From contig NZ_CP133777.1 in the NCBI RefSeq assembly GCF_034347385.1, positions 1-64,000 on the forward strand: a stretch of 64,000 nucleotides of DNA, read 5' to 3'. The notes under the pieces are model-generated. The model saw only the letters and a list, made by a program, of their open reading frames with translations, searched no databases and was not told the origin of the DNA. This document shows, piece by piece, positions 1 through 14,077 of this stretch (position 1 is its first letter; every line of letters starts with the position of its first letter). The translations under genes were made by a program, and so were the position numbers. The DNA is from Actimicrobium sp. CCC2.4. Lineage in GTDB: Bacteria; Pseudomonadota; Gammaproteobacteria; Burkholderiales; Burkholderiaceae_D.

Positions 1-30
1 AGGGCCTTCTTGTTTGCTGCATGTAACTGA

Positions 31-144
31 GCCTGACGATGACCTACTTTCACACGTGTTGACGCACTATCATCGGCGCAACGTCGTTTCACGGTCCTGT
101 TCGGGATGGGAAGGGGTGGTACCGACGCGCTATGGTCATCAGGC
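31..144 (-). rRNA. rrf: 5S ribosomal RNA
   Basis: The reverse strand carries a 5S-like sequence of about 114 bases, recognisable from the conserved segment around CCATCCCGAACAGGA and from complementary ends (GCCTGATGACC at the 5' end, GTCAGGC at the 3' end). It is the last gene of the rrn operon, about 170 bases after the 23S gene. Ends are estimated from terminal pairing. The bases before position 31 probably begin the operon terminator, which runs off the window. Confidence 0.93.
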
Positions 145-313
145 TTAACTTGTAGAATCCTCTGTGGGGGCCGTTGATCTGGCTCCCTCAGGGGACGCAA
201 TTCGGAAGAAGTAAAGAAGTACAACACACACCTTGAAATCATCTTCAGTGTGCAGTTAGCGGGCGTGATGCATCAACAATCGCATACGCCATACTCGTCG
301 TCTCTAACCCATC
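145..313 (-). other. 23S-5S intergenic spacer
   Basis: This 169-base spacer lies between the 23S and 5S genes. I find no tRNA and no convincing reading frame in it, so it is probably only the processing spacer of the pre-rRNA. Confidence 0.6.
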
Positions 314-3214
<2,901 letters not shown>

Positions 3215-3551
3215 GTTGACCTCTGTACCACCAGCGTCTTTCTTTCGAAATGCACCGGTGACACAAAGACGGTTAGAACAACTGAGTACTACGTATGCAC
3301 TTGCACCTTTGTAACCGCTTGCGCGGTCCAGCTAGATGCAAGCATGTTGAATCCATGTTTGTTGATTACAATCACTACCCACCAGCGCCTTTAATTCTCG
3401 CTTTCACGAGTCTCATCGACACTGATAAATCTTTACTTCTTCCAAATTGTTAAAGAGCGAACAGCTCATGGTTTCTTGTTATAAAAAACCAAACCTAAAG
3501 ACCTTGTGGCGCTGCGCGCCACCTGTACTTAGGTTTGCATTTTTATGTCTC
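3215..3551 (-). other. tRNA-Ala to 23S spacer (part of the ITS)
   Basis: About 337 bases of the internal transcribed spacer separate tRNA-Ala from the 23S gene. It contains a boxA antitermination element (3444-3458) and sequence likely to form the 23S processing stem. No further tRNA or coding gene is seen. Confidence 0.7.
3444..3458 (-). promoter_or_regulatory. boxA antitermination element upstream of 23S
   Basis: The reverse strand reads GCTCTTTAACAATTT, close to the classical rrn boxA that recruits NusB/NusE during rRNA transcription. It lies in the spacer before 23S, a usual position for a second boxA. Confidence 0.75.
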
Positions 3552-3627
3552 TGGTGGAGGTTGACGGGATCGAACCGACGACCCCCTGCTTGCAAAGCAG
3601 GTGCTCTCCCAGCTGAGCTAAACCCCC
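3552..3627 (-). tRNA. tRNA-Ala (anticodon TGC)
   Basis: A 76-base cloverleaf on the reverse strand with acceptor arms GGGGGTT/AACCTCC, anticodon loop TTTGCAA (anticodon TGC) and an encoded 3' CCA. It is the second of two spacer tRNAs in the rrn operon. Confidence 0.96.
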
Positions 3628-3680
3628 CAGGTGTTTCACTGACTGCTTAACTACTTGCTGCTTACCACCCTACTCTGTCT

Positions 3681-3757
3681 TGGTGGGTCTGGTTGGGCTC
3701 GAACCAACGACCCCCGCGTTATCAACACGGTGCTCTAACCAACTGAGCTACAGACCC
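3681..3757 (-). tRNA. tRNA-Ile (anticodon GAT)
   Basis: A 77-base tRNA on the reverse strand with 5' acceptor GGGTCTG, anticodon loop TTGATAA (anticodon GAT) and an encoded CCA. It lies between 16S and tRNA-Ala, the standard Ile-Ala spacer arrangement. Confidence 0.96.
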
Positions 3758-3899
3758 GCTTGAACCCGCGCCACTTCACCACGACATATCACCACACTCT
3801 CGTGCACTTCCTTGTCATCGCTTGCTTGTTTTTACTGCTTGCTGTTCTTCTCTCGACTAACAGCTGATAAGTGTGGACACAGGGCTTCCGCGCATGCTC

Positions 3900-5435
<1,536 letters not shown>

Positions 5436-5909
5436 AATCTCTGTGTTTTATGTCCTCTCGGACATGGTCATCGCTGACCGGTCGCTCACTCAAAATACTG
5501 ACAGGATCAATCTTTCAATCTTTCCTATATTTCTTCGTGAGCACTTGCTTATATGTAAAGACTCCGTAGCAACCTAAGTCACCACAGTGCACTTCCACCA
5601 AGTGCCCACACTTATCAACTGTTAATTGTTAAAGAACTTACCGCACCATCCACAACACTTCGATTACCCTCACCGACCGTGCCGTCTTGTGTGCTGCTGA
5701 CAAAGCGTTTTGTTTGTCTGCTGCAGAGAAACGAGATTATGCTGCTTTGCGATGTTGGCGTCAACCTTTTCGTTGGCGCGTTCTGCTTTTAATTTCCAGC
5801 AAAACCCCAGTTCCGTCGCCTTCTTGCGCTAACGTCGCTGCCACATCACTTGCCGCAATCACCTTCCGAACCCCTGCAATTCCCGCCTTTCGACGGGAGC
5901 CGAACTATA
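5436..5909 (-). promoter_or_regulatory. rrn promoter and leader region
   Basis: There is no gene in these 474 bases. The reverse strand carries a promoter TTGACG (5759-5764), a 17-base spacer and CATAAT (5736-5741), followed by a leader of about 290 bases containing boxA before 16S. Just past the enoyl-CoA hydratase stop, 5881-5898 can fold on the reverse strand as a 7-pair stem with a GAAA loop. It has no T-run, so termination there is uncertain. Confidence 0.75.
5622..5636 (-). promoter_or_regulatory. boxA antitermination element in the 16S leader
   Basis: The reverse strand reads TTCTTTAACAATTAA, a boxA match in the leader between the promoter and 16S. Together with the spacer boxA it indicates normal rRNA antitermination control. 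Confidence 0.7.
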
Positions 5910-6686
5910 TCAAATCCCGCGGAAACTTGGCAAGCGTTTCTCTATAAAAGCTTTCATTCCTTCCTTCTGGTCTTCGGTAGCAAAAGTACTGTGGAACATC
6001 CTGCGTTCAAAAAGTATGCCTTCAGACAAACTCACCTCATAAGCCCGATTGACCGACTCTTTGATCATCATTACAGAAGGAAGTGACATGCTCGAAATCA
6101 CAATCGCTGCAGCAATCGCTTCATCAAACAATTTATCGAGAGGAACGACACGGGAAACGAGACCGGCCCGCTCCGCCTCGCTGGCATCCATCATCCGCGC
6201 CGTCAAACACAAATCCATGGCTTTTGATTTTGAAACCGCACGAGGCAATCGCTGCGTTCCTCCAGCACCGGGCATGGTTCCCAGTTTGATTTCCGGCTGG
6301 CCGAACTTGGCATTCTCAGCTGCGATAATAAAATCGCACATCATGGCCAATTCACATCCCCCTCCCAGCGCGTAACCAGCGACTGCTGCGATGACAGGCT
6401 TGCGGATAGTACGAATTCTTTCCCAGTTACGAGTTATGTAATCACCTTTATAAGCGTCCATATAACTGTAATTGGCCATCGCCCCGATATCGGCCCCTGC
6501 CGCGAACGCCTTATCGCTACCCGTCAGTACGATGCAGCCGATGTCGTCATTGGCATCAAAAGCAGCCAAGGCATTACCGAGCTCATCCATCAACTGATCA
6601 TTCAATGCATTGAGCGCCTTCGGACGATTCAGACGGATTACCCCTACCCGCTCCTGTGTTTCAACCAGTATGTTTTCGTAAATCAT
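5910..6686 (-). CDS. enoyl-CoA hydratase (crotonase family)
   Basis: 258 residues, the usual length for bacterial enoyl-CoA hydratase, which hydrates trans-2-enoyl-CoA in fatty-acid beta-oxidation. The oxyanion-hole region AAGADI (about 62-67) and the [11 protein letters not shown] motif are intact. Both catalytic glutamates are present (E112 in CELAMMCD, E132 in GQPEIKLGT), which argues for hydratase rather than isomerase or dehalogenase activity. It reads toward the rrn operon on the same strand. The exact substrate (short-chain fatty acyl or phenylacetyl-CoA type) cannot be read from sequence. Confidence 0.92.
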   Translation of the reverse strand: MIYENILVETQERVGVIRLNRPKALNALNDQLMDELGNALAAFDANDDIGCIVLTGSDKAFAAGADIGAMANYSYMDAYKGDYITRNWERIRTIRKPVIAAVAGYALGGGCELAMMCDFIIAAENAKFGQPEIKLGTMPGAGGTQRLPRAVSKSKAMDLCLTARMMDASEAERAGLVSRVVPLDKLFDEAIAAAIVISSMSLPSVMMIKESVNRAYEVSLSEGILFERRMFHSTFATEDQKEGMKAFIEKRLPSFRGI

Positions 6687-6726
6687 CGCGTTCTGCCATC
6701 TCCATATAAGTTCAACGGGAAAATCT

Positions 6727-7923
6727 TCATTTCATCATGGCGTTGTTCGCCGGGGACTTTGGCAATAGCACCCACATCATTCCGCGCTGCTTCATTTTTC
6801 CTGCTTTTTCACCGGCCTCGGCACCGAAACCCCAGAAGTAATCGGCACGCACCGCATTCTTGATCGCACCGCCCGTATCCTGCGCCATCATCAAACGCTG
6901 CAATACTGCAGGATTATTGGGCTGGGTGGTAGACAAATACACCGGCGCTCCCAACGGAATAAATTGAATATCAACAGCAATCGACCTCTGCGGGGTCAAT
7001 GGCACTCCAAGCGCGCCTTTCGGTCCTTTGCGAGGATCAGAAATCGATTCCTCCTTGAAAAACACATAGCTTGGATTTGCATTCAGCAATTCCTGCTGAC
7101 GCTCCGGATGCGCGCTGTACCACGCCTTAATTCCCTGCGCCGATGCCTGGTCGAGTGTCAGCTCGCCACGATCAACGAGATAGCGACCGATAGATTTATA
7201 CGGGTACCCATTCTGATCGGCATATGCAACCCGGACAACCGAACTGCCATCGGCAAATTTCACCCTGCCCGAACCCTGTACCTGCAGAAAAAAAGCTTCA
7301 ATGGGATCATCGACCCACAGCAGTTCCTTTCCCGACATGGCCCCGGGTTTGGTCAGATCGGCGCGCGGGTAATACGCCACGACCTTGTTTCCCTGGATCC
7401 GTCCGCGCAAGCGCATGCCTTTCAATTCCGGGTACACCCCGGCAAGATCAATCGTCAGCAAGTCATCCGGCACACGGTAAAGAGGCGTCTGATAGATCCC
7501 GCCGCGCTTGCGCGCACCGCGCAGCAGCGGTTCGTAATACCCCGTCACCAGTCCTGATTCCGAACCATCGGCATTAAACACCTGATTCGGCACGAAGAAG
7601 GCAACAAAGAACGCCCGTACCGCCTGCAAGTCGGACACATTGACATCCTGTGCGATCGTACAAGGTTCCTTCCAGTCGGCTTTCCTGATCAGCACTTCGC
7701 ACGATGCCAGAAAGGCAGGCCAGGTTTCACGCTGATCATCCTTGTCCCAGCCAGGCAAAGTTGAAAAATTAACCGGGCGTAATATCTCACCTTTGGGACC
7801 TGCTGGAGGCACGACAGGCACTGGGACGGCGACCGCCGGTTCAGGTGGAGTAGTAACGCAACCGGCCAGAATGAAGGCAAACAGGGAAACTGAAGCGAGT
7901 AAGCTAAGACGTTTTGATGACAT
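6727..7923 (-). CDS. mltA: membrane-bound lytic murein transglycosylase A
   Basis: 398 residues. A lipoprotein signal with lipobox LAGC (Cys22) places it in the outer membrane. The MltA barrel domain follows (about 100-300), then the C-terminal 3D domain with AQDTGGAIK (349 Asp) and RADYFWG (361 Asp), where the family's catalytic aspartate lies. The enzyme cleaves the MurNAc-GlcNAc bond of peptidoglycan, leaving 1,6-anhydro ends. It follows apaG on the same strand after a 154-base gap that contains a small opposite-strand gene. Confidence 0.94.
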   Translation of the reverse strand: MSSKRLSLLASVSLFAFILAGCVTTPPEPAVAVPVPVVPPAGPKGEILRPVNFSTLPGWDKDDQRETWPAFLASCEVLIRKADWKEPCTIAQDVNVSDLQAVRAFFVAFFVPNQVFNADGSESGLVTGYYEPLLRGARKRGGIYQTPLYRVPDDLLTIDLAGVYPELKGMRLRGRIQGNKVVAYYPRADLTKPGAMSGKELLWVDDPIEAFFLQVQGSGRVKFADGSSVVRVAYADQNGYPYKSIGRYLVDRGELTLDQASAQGIKAWYSAHPERQQELLNANPSYVFFKEESISDPRKGPKGALGVPLTPQRSIAVDIQFIPLGAPVYLSTTQPNNPAVLQRLMMAQDTGGAIKNAVRADYFWGFGAEAGEKAGKMKQRGMMWVLLPKSPANNAMMK

Positions 7924-7938
7924 GAAAGATGATCTGCT

Positions 7939-8076
7939 ATGTGGCTGTTACTGTTGGAAGCTGGTGTCGCTGGATGTTTGCTGATCTTTATCGTCTGGTG
8001 GACGATGTACTCGGGCCCGAAAGCACGTCGCCCGCCATCGAAACCGCAAGCACCCAAAAAGGAAGACGAGACTTAA
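7939..8076 (+). CDS. 45-residue single-pass membrane microprotein, unknown function
   Basis: A short frame starting ATG at 7939 and ending TAA at 8076 encodes 45 residues. A strongly hydrophobic helix (about 2-23, ending IVWWTM) is followed by a basic, proline-rich tail (PKARRPPSKP, then QAPKKEDET). This is the composition of a real small membrane protein rather than a chance frame. It sits on the opposite strand to its neighbours, fills the mltA-apaG gap almost exactly, starts 15 bases from the mltA start and stops 1 base before the apaG stop. The ribosome-binding site is weak (GAAAG about 10 bases upstream), and any promoter must lie inside the mltA 5' end. I do not recognise a family. Confidence 0.65.
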   Translation: MWLLLLEAGVAGCLLIFIVWWTMYSGPKARRPPSKPQAPKKEDET

Positions 8077-8077
8077 T

Positions 8078-8455
8078 TCAATGCAATGTGCGCGGTAACG
8101 ACAACACGAACTCAGGAATCACGGTCTGGAATTGTTCGCCGTCCTGCGCGACACAAAAGTATTCGCCCCGCATCGATCCTTGAGGCGTCGCCAGCGTTGC
8201 ACCGCTGGTGTATTCAAATGCCTGCCCTGGTTCCAGCAGCGGTTGATGGCCGACTACGCCGAGTCCACGCACCTCTTCAATATGGTTATTGCCGTCGGTA
8301 ATCACCCAGTGCCGGGATATCAGCTGCGCTGGAATCTGCCCCGTATTCTTGATCGTTACCGCATAGGCGAATACGAAGGTCGAACGTTCCGGCTCGGACT
8401 GCTCCGCCAGATATTGCGTTCTGACGGTAACGGTGAATTCGTACGCTGCTGCCAT
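8078..8455 (-). CDS. apaG: ApaG protein (DUF525 domain)
   Basis: 125 residues covering the ApaG/DUF525 fold, with the typical stretches YAVTIKNTG, RHWVITDGNN and GVVGHQPLLEPGQ. ApaG is a small beta-sandwich domain also found in eukaryotic F-box proteins, and its biochemical role in bacteria is unsettled. In enterics it sits with apaH and ksgA; here it precedes mltA on the same strand and is divergent from rpe. The identification is firm; the function is not. Confidence 0.92.
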   Translation of the reverse strand: MAAAYEFTVTVRTQYLAEQSEPERSTFVFAYAVTIKNTGQIPAQLISRHWVITDGNNHIEEVRGLGVVGHQPLLEPGQAFEYTSGATLATPQGSMRGEYFCVAQDGEQFQTVIPEFVLSLPRTLH

Positions 8456-8597
8456 GAATGGTCCTCGGCTGGTTGGAAATAGATCACATCGCTCCGGCAG
8501 GTTTGGTCGCCGGAGTGACCGGACATTTTGACGAACGCCTCACCGCTTAGCAAGCACGACAGGGTTAAAATGCCGCACCTCCATTGAATTGATAACC
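8456..8597. promoter_or_regulatory. divergent apaG/rpe intergenic region
   Basis: These 142 bases must hold the promoters for apaG (minus) and rpe (plus). An inverted repeat CTCCGGC (8492-8498) / GCCGGAG (8509-8515) with a 10-base gap is visible. A TTGACG at about 8529 and a TAAAAT near 8565 are promoter-like, but their spacing is too long to form one promoter. Confidence 0.4.
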
Positions 8598-9263
8598 ATG
8601 CCAACTTACCACATCGCACCCAGCATCCTGTCAGCCGACTTTGCCCGTCTTGGCGAAGAGGTGCGTAACGTCGTCAGCGCCGGTGCCGACATCATCCATT
8701 TCGACGTGATGGATAACCATTACGTTCCCAATCTGACCATCGGCCCGCTGGTCTGCGCAGCAATCCGCCCGCACGTACAAGTACCGATCGACGTGCACCT
8801 GATGGTGAAACCGGTCGATCGCCTCATTCCTGATTTCGCCAAAGCAGGTGCCAACATCATTAGCTTCCATCCGGAAGCGTCGGAACACATCGATCGCACG
8901 CTGCAACTGATTCGTGACAACGGCTGCAAGGCCGGACTGGTCTTCAATCCGGGAACACCGTTGCATTTTCTCGAGCATGTGATGGACAAGATAGACCTGA
9001 TCCTGATCATGTCGGTCAACCCCGGCTTCGGTGGCCAGTCCTTCATTCCGGAAGCGCTGAAAAAAATCGCTGCAGTGCGCAAGCTGATCGATGAATCCGG
9101 ACGCACGGTCCTGCTCGAAGTTGATGGCGGCATCAAGATCGAGAATATCGCCGCCGCGGCCAGGGCGGGTGCGGACACCTTCGTCGCCGGCTCCGCAATC
9201 TTTGGCGCAACGGATTACAAAACCGTCATCGATGCCATGCGCGCCGAACTGGCTGGCGCATGA
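8598..9263 (+). CDS. rpe: ribulose-phosphate 3-epimerase
   Basis: 221 residues from ATG 8598, giving N-terminus [14 protein letters not shown]. An in-frame TTG at 8589 would add three residues and is less likely. It is a TIM barrel interconverting ribulose-5-phosphate and xylulose-5-phosphate in the pentose phosphate pathway. Hallmarks are SILSADF with the metal-site Asp, [26 protein letters not shown] and the phosphate-binding EVDGGI. Its stop overlaps the gph start by 4 bases, so the two are translationally coupled. Confidence 0.95.
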   Translation: MPTYHIAPSILSADFARLGEEVRNVVSAGADIIHFDVMDNHYVPNLTIGPLVCAAIRPHVQVPIDVHLMVKPVDRLIPDFAKAGANIISFHPEASEHIDRTLQLIRDNGCKAGLVFNPGTPLHFLEHVMDKIDLILIMSVNPGFGGQSFIPEALKKIAAVRKLIDESGRTVLLEVDGGIKIENIAAAARAGADTFVAGSAIFGATDYKTVIDAMRAELAGA

Positions 9264-9934
9264 AATTCTCCGGCATCCGCGCCGCCATCATCGACCTCGA
9301 CGGCACGATGATCGATACCGCACCGGATTTTCACTGTGCGATCAATCGCATGCGCGCGGAACTCTCGCTCGCCCCGCTGGACCTCGAACTGATCAAAAGC
9401 TTCGTTGGCAAAGGATCAGAAAACCTGATGCGCCGCGTACTGGCCGTCGATTACAACGAGCAGGATGTCAAGCGCCATTTCGATACCGCACTGGCATCGT
9501 ATCAACACCATTACCTGGCCATCAATGGCGATTACGTCACCCTGTACGACCAGGTCTATGAAGGCCTCGCACAACTGCGTCACCAGCAGATCCGGCTGGC
9601 CTGCGTGACCAACAAGCCAATCGCCTTTGCACTGCCGCTGCTGGAAAAAACCGGACTGCGCGAGTATTTCGAGCTGGTCTACGGCGGCGACTCGCTGCCC
9701 ACCAGGAAGCCCGAACCCGGCCCGTTCCTGCAAGTCTGCGCCGACTTCGACATCACCCCCGCGCAAGTCGTGGCCATTGGCGATTCATCCAACGATGCCC
9801 GCGCAGCCCGTGCCGCCGGTTGCCATGTACTGACCGTTCCTTACGGCTACAACCATGGCGAACCTGTACAGTCAATTGACTCGGATGGTATAGTCCAGAC
9901 GCTGCTGGAAGCAGCTGGCCTGATCTCTCACTGA
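9260..9934 (+). CDS. gph: phosphoglycolate phosphatase (HAD family)
   Basis: 224 residues with HAD motif I at the N-terminus ([10 protein letters not shown], Asp12 nucleophile and Asp14), motif II near CVTNKP, the motif III lysine in TRKPEPGP, and motif IV in [10 protein letters not shown]. It removes 2-phosphoglycolate arising from DNA repair and oxidative damage. The ATGA overlap with rpe and the rpe-gph-trp order support the assignment over other HAD phosphatases. The trp leader region follows directly. Confidence 0.92.
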   Translation: MKFSGIRAAIIDLDGTMIDTAPDFHCAINRMRAELSLAPLDLELIKSFVGKGSENLMRRVLAVDYNEQDVKRHFDTALASYQHHYLAINGDYVTLYDQVYEGLAQLRHQQIRLACVTNKPIAFALPLLEKTGLREYFELVYGGDSLPTRKPEPGPFLQVCADFDITPAQVVAIGDSSNDARAARAAGCHVLTVPYGYNHGEPVQSIDSDGIVQTLLEAAGLISH

Positions 9935-9957
9935 CCTTCTACTGATTACTCTCACTC

Positions 9958-10041
9958 ATGCTTCTCGCTAAAAAAACACACGCCTGCTTCACCAGCGCTC
10001 CCGAGGCCTGGCTGTGGCGAGGCTGGCAAATCCCGGACTGA
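9958..10041 (+). CDS. probable tryptophan leader peptide (trp attenuator)
   Basis: ATG 9958 to TGA 10041 encodes 27 residues. Three of the last ten residues are Trp (18, 20, 23; sequence AWLWRGWQIPD), a density far above background. The frame lies in the 198-base gap between gph and trpE and is followed by two stem-loops (10058-10084 and about 10100-10119). This is the layout of a transcription attenuator: ribosome stalling at Trp codons would change downstream RNA folding. I see no strong Shine-Dalgarno and no separate promoter, so transcription may run in from rpe-gph. The peptide has no expected function of its own. Confidence 0.72.
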   Translation: MLLAKKTHACFTSAPEAWLWRGWQIPD

Positions 10042-10057
10042 ACTGTCCCCGATTCGC

Positions 10058-10084
10058 CGTTGATTTCGCCTGCGGGCGTCAACG
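10058..10084 (+). promoter_or_regulatory. attenuator-like stem-loop before trpE
   Basis: CGTTGA pairs with TCAACG, and inside it CGCC pairs with GGCG around a TGCG loop (a TTT bulge on the left arm). TTTCCC follows, so the U-run is short for a strong intrinsic terminator. The GGCGA within the Trp-codon segment (about 10017-10021) can pair with TTCGCC of the left arm, giving a possible competing fold. A second hairpin (CCG-T-CCCG / CGGGCGG, about 10100-10119) lies just before the trpE ribosome-binding GGAGAG. Confidence 0.55.
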
Positions 10085-10132
10085 TTTCCCGAGAACCCGC
10101 CGTCCCGATAACCGGGCGGCCTGGAGAGCACC

Positions 10133-11629
10133 ATGACCGAACTCGAATTCAAATCGCTTGCCACGCAAGGCTATAACCGTATCCCGCTGATCGCCGAAGC
10201 CTTCGCCGATCTCGAAACCCCGCTGACGCTGTACCTGAAGCTCGCACAAACCCAAAGCGCCGGAAAGAATACCTTCCTGCTCGAGTCCGTCGTCGGCGGC
10301 GAACGCTTCGGACGCTACTCGTTCATCGGCTTGCCGGCGACGACCATCATGCGCAGCCATGGCCAGCTGACCGAAGTCCTCGTCGATGGCAAGGTCACTG
10401 AATCCATCACCGGCAATCCGCTTGACTTCATCGAACAATTCCAGGCCCGCTACAAGGTAGCGATCCGTCCGGGCATGCCGCGTTTTTGCGGCGGACTGGC
10501 CGGTTACTTTGGCTACGACACGGTACGTCACATCGAAAAACGGCTGGCCGACTCGACGCCGAAAGACGATCTCGGACTGCCCGATATCCAGCTGATGGTG
10601 ACCGAGGAACTGGCCGTCATCGATAACCTGTCCGGCAAACTGTACCTGATTGTCTATGCCGATCCGACCCGGCCCGAAGCGTTTTCGACCGCCCGCCAAC
10701 GGCTCAAGGACTTGCGCGCGATGCTGCGCCGCGCGGTCGACGCACCGGTCACGTCGGCTTCGGTGCGCACCGAAAGCATCCGCGATTTTCCGCGCGACGC
10801 TTACCTGAAAGCGGTCGCGCAGGCCAAGGAATACGTGATGGCCGGCGATCTGATGCAAGTACAGATCGGCCAGCGCATCCGCAAGCCCTATGTCGATTCG
10901 CCGCTGAGCCTGTATCGCGCCTTGCGCTCGCTGAATCCGTCGCCGTACATGTACTTCTACAACTTCGGCGACATGCAAATTGTCGGTGCCTCGCCGGAAA
11001 TTCTGGTCCGTAACGAGAGCATCAATGCCGACCAGATGAAGGTCACGATCCGTCCGCTGGCCGGCACGCGTCCACGCGGATCGACGCCGGAAAGCGACGC
11101 CGTACTGGCCACCGAATTGCTGGCCGACCCGAAAGAAATCGCTGAGCACGTAATGCTGATCGACCTGGCCCGCAATGACCTGGGCCGCATCGCCGACACC
11201 GGCAGCGTGAAGGTCACCGACAAGTTCGTCATCGAAAAATATTCGCATGTGCAGCACATCGTCTCGAACGTCGAAGCAGTGCTCAAGCCGGGCCTGTCGA
11301 ATCTCGATGTACTCCGGGCGACCTTCCCTGCCGGCACGCTGTCGGGTGCGCCGAAAGTACGCGCGATGGAAGTGATCGACGAACTCGAACTGACCAAGCG
11401 CGGCATCTACGGCGGTGCCTGCGGTTACCTGTCGTTCGGTGGCGAAATGGATCTGGCGATTGCAATCCGTACCGGCGTCATCAAGGACGGCATGTTGTAC
11501 GTGCAGGCCGCCGCCGGCATCGTCGCCGATTCGGTGCCTGAAATGGAATGGCAGGAAACCGAGAACAAGGCCCGCGCGGTATTACGCGCAGCGGAACAAG
11601 TACAAGATGGCCTGGACGGGGAGATCTGA
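10133..11629 (+). CDS. trpE: anthranilate synthase component I
   Basis: 498 residues, full length. The N-terminal part has the tryptophan feedback-inhibition motif LLES (49-52, in [11 protein letters not shown]). The C-terminal chorismate-binding domain shows the family signatures [32 protein letters not shown] and GACGYLSF. With TrpG it converts chorismate and glutamine to anthranilate. The start is preceded by GGAGAG at a good distance. Control is probably double: Trp inhibition of the enzyme and the upstream leader. Confidence 0.97.
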   Translation: MTELEFKSLATQGYNRIPLIAEAFADLETPLTLYLKLAQTQSAGKNTFLLESVVGGERFGRYSFIGLPATTIMRSHGQLTEVLVDGKVTESITGNPLDFIEQFQARYKVAIRPGMPRFCGGLAGYFGYDTVRHIEKRLADSTPKDDLGLPDIQLMVTEELAVIDNLSGKLYLIVYADPTRPEAFSTARQRLKDLRAMLRRAVDAPVTSASVRTESIRDFPRDAYLKAVAQAKEYVMAGDLMQVQIGQRIRKPYVDSPLSLYRALRSLNPSPYMYFYNFGDMQIVGASPEILVRNESINADQMKVTIRPLAGTRPRGSTPESDAVLATELLADPKEIAEHVMLIDLARNDLGRIADTGSVKVTDKFVIEKYSHVQHIVSNVEAVLKPGLSNLDVLRATFPAGTLSGAPKVRAMEVIDELELTKRGIYGGACGYLSFGGEMDLAIAIRTGVIKDGMLYVQAAAGIVADSVPEMEWQETENKARAVLRAAEQVQDGLDGEI

Positions 11630-11630
11630 C

Positions 11631-12194
11631 ATGCTGCTAATGATCGACAATTACGATTCGTTTACCTACAACCTGGTGCAGTACTTCGGCGAACTCGGCG
11701 AAGACGTGCGCACGGTACGTAATGACGCCATCACCCTCGACGCCATCGCGGCGATGAAGCCGGACCATATCTGCATCTCGCCGGGACCGTGCACGCCGCA
11801 GGAAGCCGGTGTCTCGGTGCCGTTGCTGCAACGCTTTGCCGGCCAGATTCCTATCCTCGGCGTGTGCCTCGGCCATCAGGCCATCGGCGCAGCATTCGGC
11901 GGCAAGGTGATCCGGGCGCGCGAAGTCATGCACGGCAAGACCTCGCTGATCGCGCACACTGGCGTGAGCGTATTCAAGGATTTGCCGAGTCCGTACACGG
12001 TGACCCGCTATCACTCGCTGGCCATCGAGCGCGCGTCATTGCCGGCGTGCCTGGAAGTCACGGCCTGGACCGACGACGGCGAAATCATGGGCGTGCAGCA
12101 CAAGGAATTCAATTTGCATGGCGTGCAGTTCCATCCCGAATCGATCCTGTCGGAGCATGGCCACGCGCTGCTGCAAAATTTCCTGCGAGGCTGA
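11631..12194 (+). CDS. trpG: anthranilate synthase component II (glutamine amidotransferase)
   Basis: 187 residues from ATG 11631, one base after the trpE stop, so tightly coupled. It is a class I glutamine amidotransferase: the N-terminus [18 protein letters not shown] is typical, the nucleophile is Cys79 ([10 protein letters not shown]) and the catalytic His168/Glu170 lie in [11 protein letters not shown]. It supplies ammonia to TrpE. The same protein may also serve PabB for folate, as is common when no separate PabA exists; that is not testable here. Confidence 0.96.
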   Translation: MLLMIDNYDSFTYNLVQYFGELGEDVRTVRNDAITLDAIAAMKPDHICISPGPCTPQEAGVSVPLLQRFAGQIPILGVCLGHQAIGAAFGGKVIRAREVMHGKTSLIAHTGVSVFKDLPSPYTVTRYHSLAIERASLPACLEVTAWTDDGEIMGVQHKEFNLHGVQFHPESILSEHGHALLQNFLRG

Positions 12195-12228
12195 TGTGCC
12201 CTCCTCCACTTCATTGACAGGACACACG

Positions 12229-13263
12229 ATGCCCATCACGCCACAAGAAGCGCTGCTGCGCTGTATCGACCACCGCGAAATTTTTCACGACGAAATGCTG
12301 TCGCTATTCCGCCAGATCATGCAGGGCGAGATGTCGCCGGTAATGATCGCGGCACTGACGATGGGCTTGCGCGTGAAGAAGGAAACCGTCGGCGAAATCG
12401 CTGCCGCGGCGCAGGTCATGCGCGAGTTTGCTACCAAGGTACCGATGGCAGACACCACCCACCTGCTCGACATCGTCGGCACCGGCGGCGACGGTGCCAA
12501 CACCTTCAACATTTCGACCGCCACGATGTTCGTCGCGGCAGCGGCCGGCGCGCGCGTGGCCAAGCATGGCGGACGCAGCGTGTCGTCGTCGTCGGGCAGC
12601 GCCGATGTGCTCGAAGCACTCGGCGTGAACATCAACCTGAAGCCCGAACAGATCGCGCAATCGATCGCCCAGACCGGTATCGGCTTCATGTTCGCGCCCA
12701 ACCACCACGCTGCCATGAAACACGCGGCGCCGGTGCGCAAGGAACTCGGCGTGCGGACCATTTTCAACATCCTCGGCCCGCTGACCAATCCGGCCGGCGC
12801 ACCCAATATCCTGATGGGAGTTTTTCACGCCGACCTCGTTGGCATCCAGGTGCGCGTATTGCAGCGGCTCGGTGCGCAACATGCGATGGTGGTCTGGGGC
12901 CGCGACAACATGGACGAGATTTCGCTCGGTGCCGGCACCCTCGTTGGCGAGCTCGTCAATGGCGAAATCCGCGAATACGAAATCCATCCGGAAGACTTCG
13001 GCCTGGCAATGGTCGCGAGTCGCAACCTGAAGGTCAGCAACGCCACCGAGTCGCGCCAGAAAATCCTCGAAGCGCTCGACGATACCCCCGGCCCGGTGCG
13101 CGATATCGTCGCCCTCAATGCTGGCGCTGCACTGTATGCGGCCGGCATCTCGGCGTCGATAGGCGACGGATTGATCGCGGCACAAGCCGCCATCGCCTCC
13201 GGTGCCGCGCGCGCCAAGCTGGCGCAATTCGTCAGCGTTACCCAGCAACTAGCCAGCTCCTGA
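12229..13263 (+). CDS. trpD: anthranilate phosphoribosyltransferase
   Basis: 344 residues from ATG 12229 (AGGA upstream); longer in-frame extensions into trpG are not supported. It transfers a phosphoribosyl group from PRPP to anthranilate. Visible motifs are the PRPP-binding GTGGD (84-88), [15 protein letters not shown], the FAPNHH anthranilate site, [14 protein letters not shown], and the metal-binding acidic segment near NMDE. It follows trpG after 34 bases and is followed by trpC. Confidence 0.96.
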   Translation: MPITPQEALLRCIDHREIFHDEMLSLFRQIMQGEMSPVMIAALTMGLRVKKETVGEIAAAAQVMREFATKVPMADTTHLLDIVGTGGDGANTFNISTATMFVAAAAGARVAKHGGRSVSSSSGSADVLEALGVNINLKPEQIAQSIAQTGIGFMFAPNHHAAMKHAAPVRKELGVRTIFNILGPLTNPAGAPNILMGVFHADLVGIQVRVLQRLGAQHAMVVWGRDNMDEISLGAGTLVGELVNGEIREYEIHPEDFGLAMVASRNLKVSNATESRQKILEALDDTPGPVRDIVALNAGAALYAAGISASIGDGLIAAQAAIASGAARAKLAQFVSVTQQLASS

Positions 13264-13276
13264 AGCCACGAAAACC

Positions 13277-14077
13277 ATGTCCGATATCCTTACCAAAATC
13301 CTCGACGTCAAGGCCGACGAAGTCGCTGCCGCAAAAAAATACCGTGACTTTGCCAGCCTGCGCCGCGAAGTCGAAGCCGATACCGAAGCACGCGCCAACC
13401 TGCGCGGATTCGAGGCCAGCCTGCGTCAGAAAATCGCTGCCGGCCAGGCGGGCGTGATTGCCGAAATCAAGAAAGCCTCACCCTCCAAAGGCGTCTTGCG
13501 GCTCGATTTCAAGCCAGCCGAAATCGCTGCCAGCTACGCACAATTCGGCGCGGCCTGCCTGTCGGTGCTGACCGATGTGAACTTCTTTCAGGGTGATCCG
13601 GCCTATCTGCGACAAGCTCGTGCGGCTTGCAATTTGCCGGCGCTGCGCAAGGATTTCATGATCGATCCGTACCAGGTTTATGAAGCCCGCAGCTGGGGTG
13701 CGGATGCCATCCTGCTGATCGTCGCGGCGCTCGATCACGGCCTGATGGCCGAGATGGAAGCCGTCGCGCATGAGCTCGGCATGGGCGTGCTGATCGAGGT
13801 GCACAACGCGGACGAACTGACCGCCGCGCTGCGCCTCAAGAGCGCGCTGCTCGGCGTGAACAACCGCAACCTGCGCACCTTCGAGACCTCGCTGCAGAAC
13901 ACCATCGATCTGCTGCCGCGCATCTCGCCGGGCAAGCTGGTCATCACCGAGTCGGGCATCGTGAGCACCGATGATGTCAAGCGCATGCGCGACCACGACG
14001 TCAATGCCTTCCTCGTCGGCGAAGCCTTCATGCGCGCCGCCGACCCGGGGTTCGAACTGAACCGGCTATTTGCCTGA
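13277..14077 (+). CDS. trpC: indole-3-glycerol phosphate synthase
   Basis: 266 residues of a stand-alone TrpC TIM barrel (not fused to TrpF). Signature pieces are [12 protein letters not shown] with the catalytic Lys, [25 protein letters not shown] and ITESGI. It converts CdRP to indole-3-glycerol phosphate. This is the last gene of the trp block; trpF, trpB and trpA are elsewhere, as is normal in Burkholderiales. Its 3' end overlaps the convergent M61 peptidase gene by 12 bases. Confidence 0.96.
   Translation: MSDILTKILDVKADEVAAAKKYRDFASLRREVEADTEARANLRGFEASLRQKIAAGQAGVIAEIKKASPSKGVLRLDFKPAEIAASYAQFGAACLSVLTDVNFFQGDPAYLRQARAACNLPALRKDFMIDPYQVYEARSWGADAILLIVAALDHGLMAEMEAVAHELGMGVLIEVHNADELTAALRLKSALLGVNNRNLRTFETSLQNTIDLLPRISPGKLVITESGIVSTDDVKRMRDHDVNAFLVGEAFMRAADPGFELNRLFA

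Noticed and set aside
10079-11257. Long opposite-strand frame over trpE (392 codons)
   Set aside because: Shadow of trpE in a GC-rich coding sequence; low-complexity Arg/His/Asp/Gly composition and no recognisable domain.
12304-13248. Long opposite-strand frame over trpD
   Set aside because: Shadow of trpD; composition is that of reverse-complemented coding DNA.
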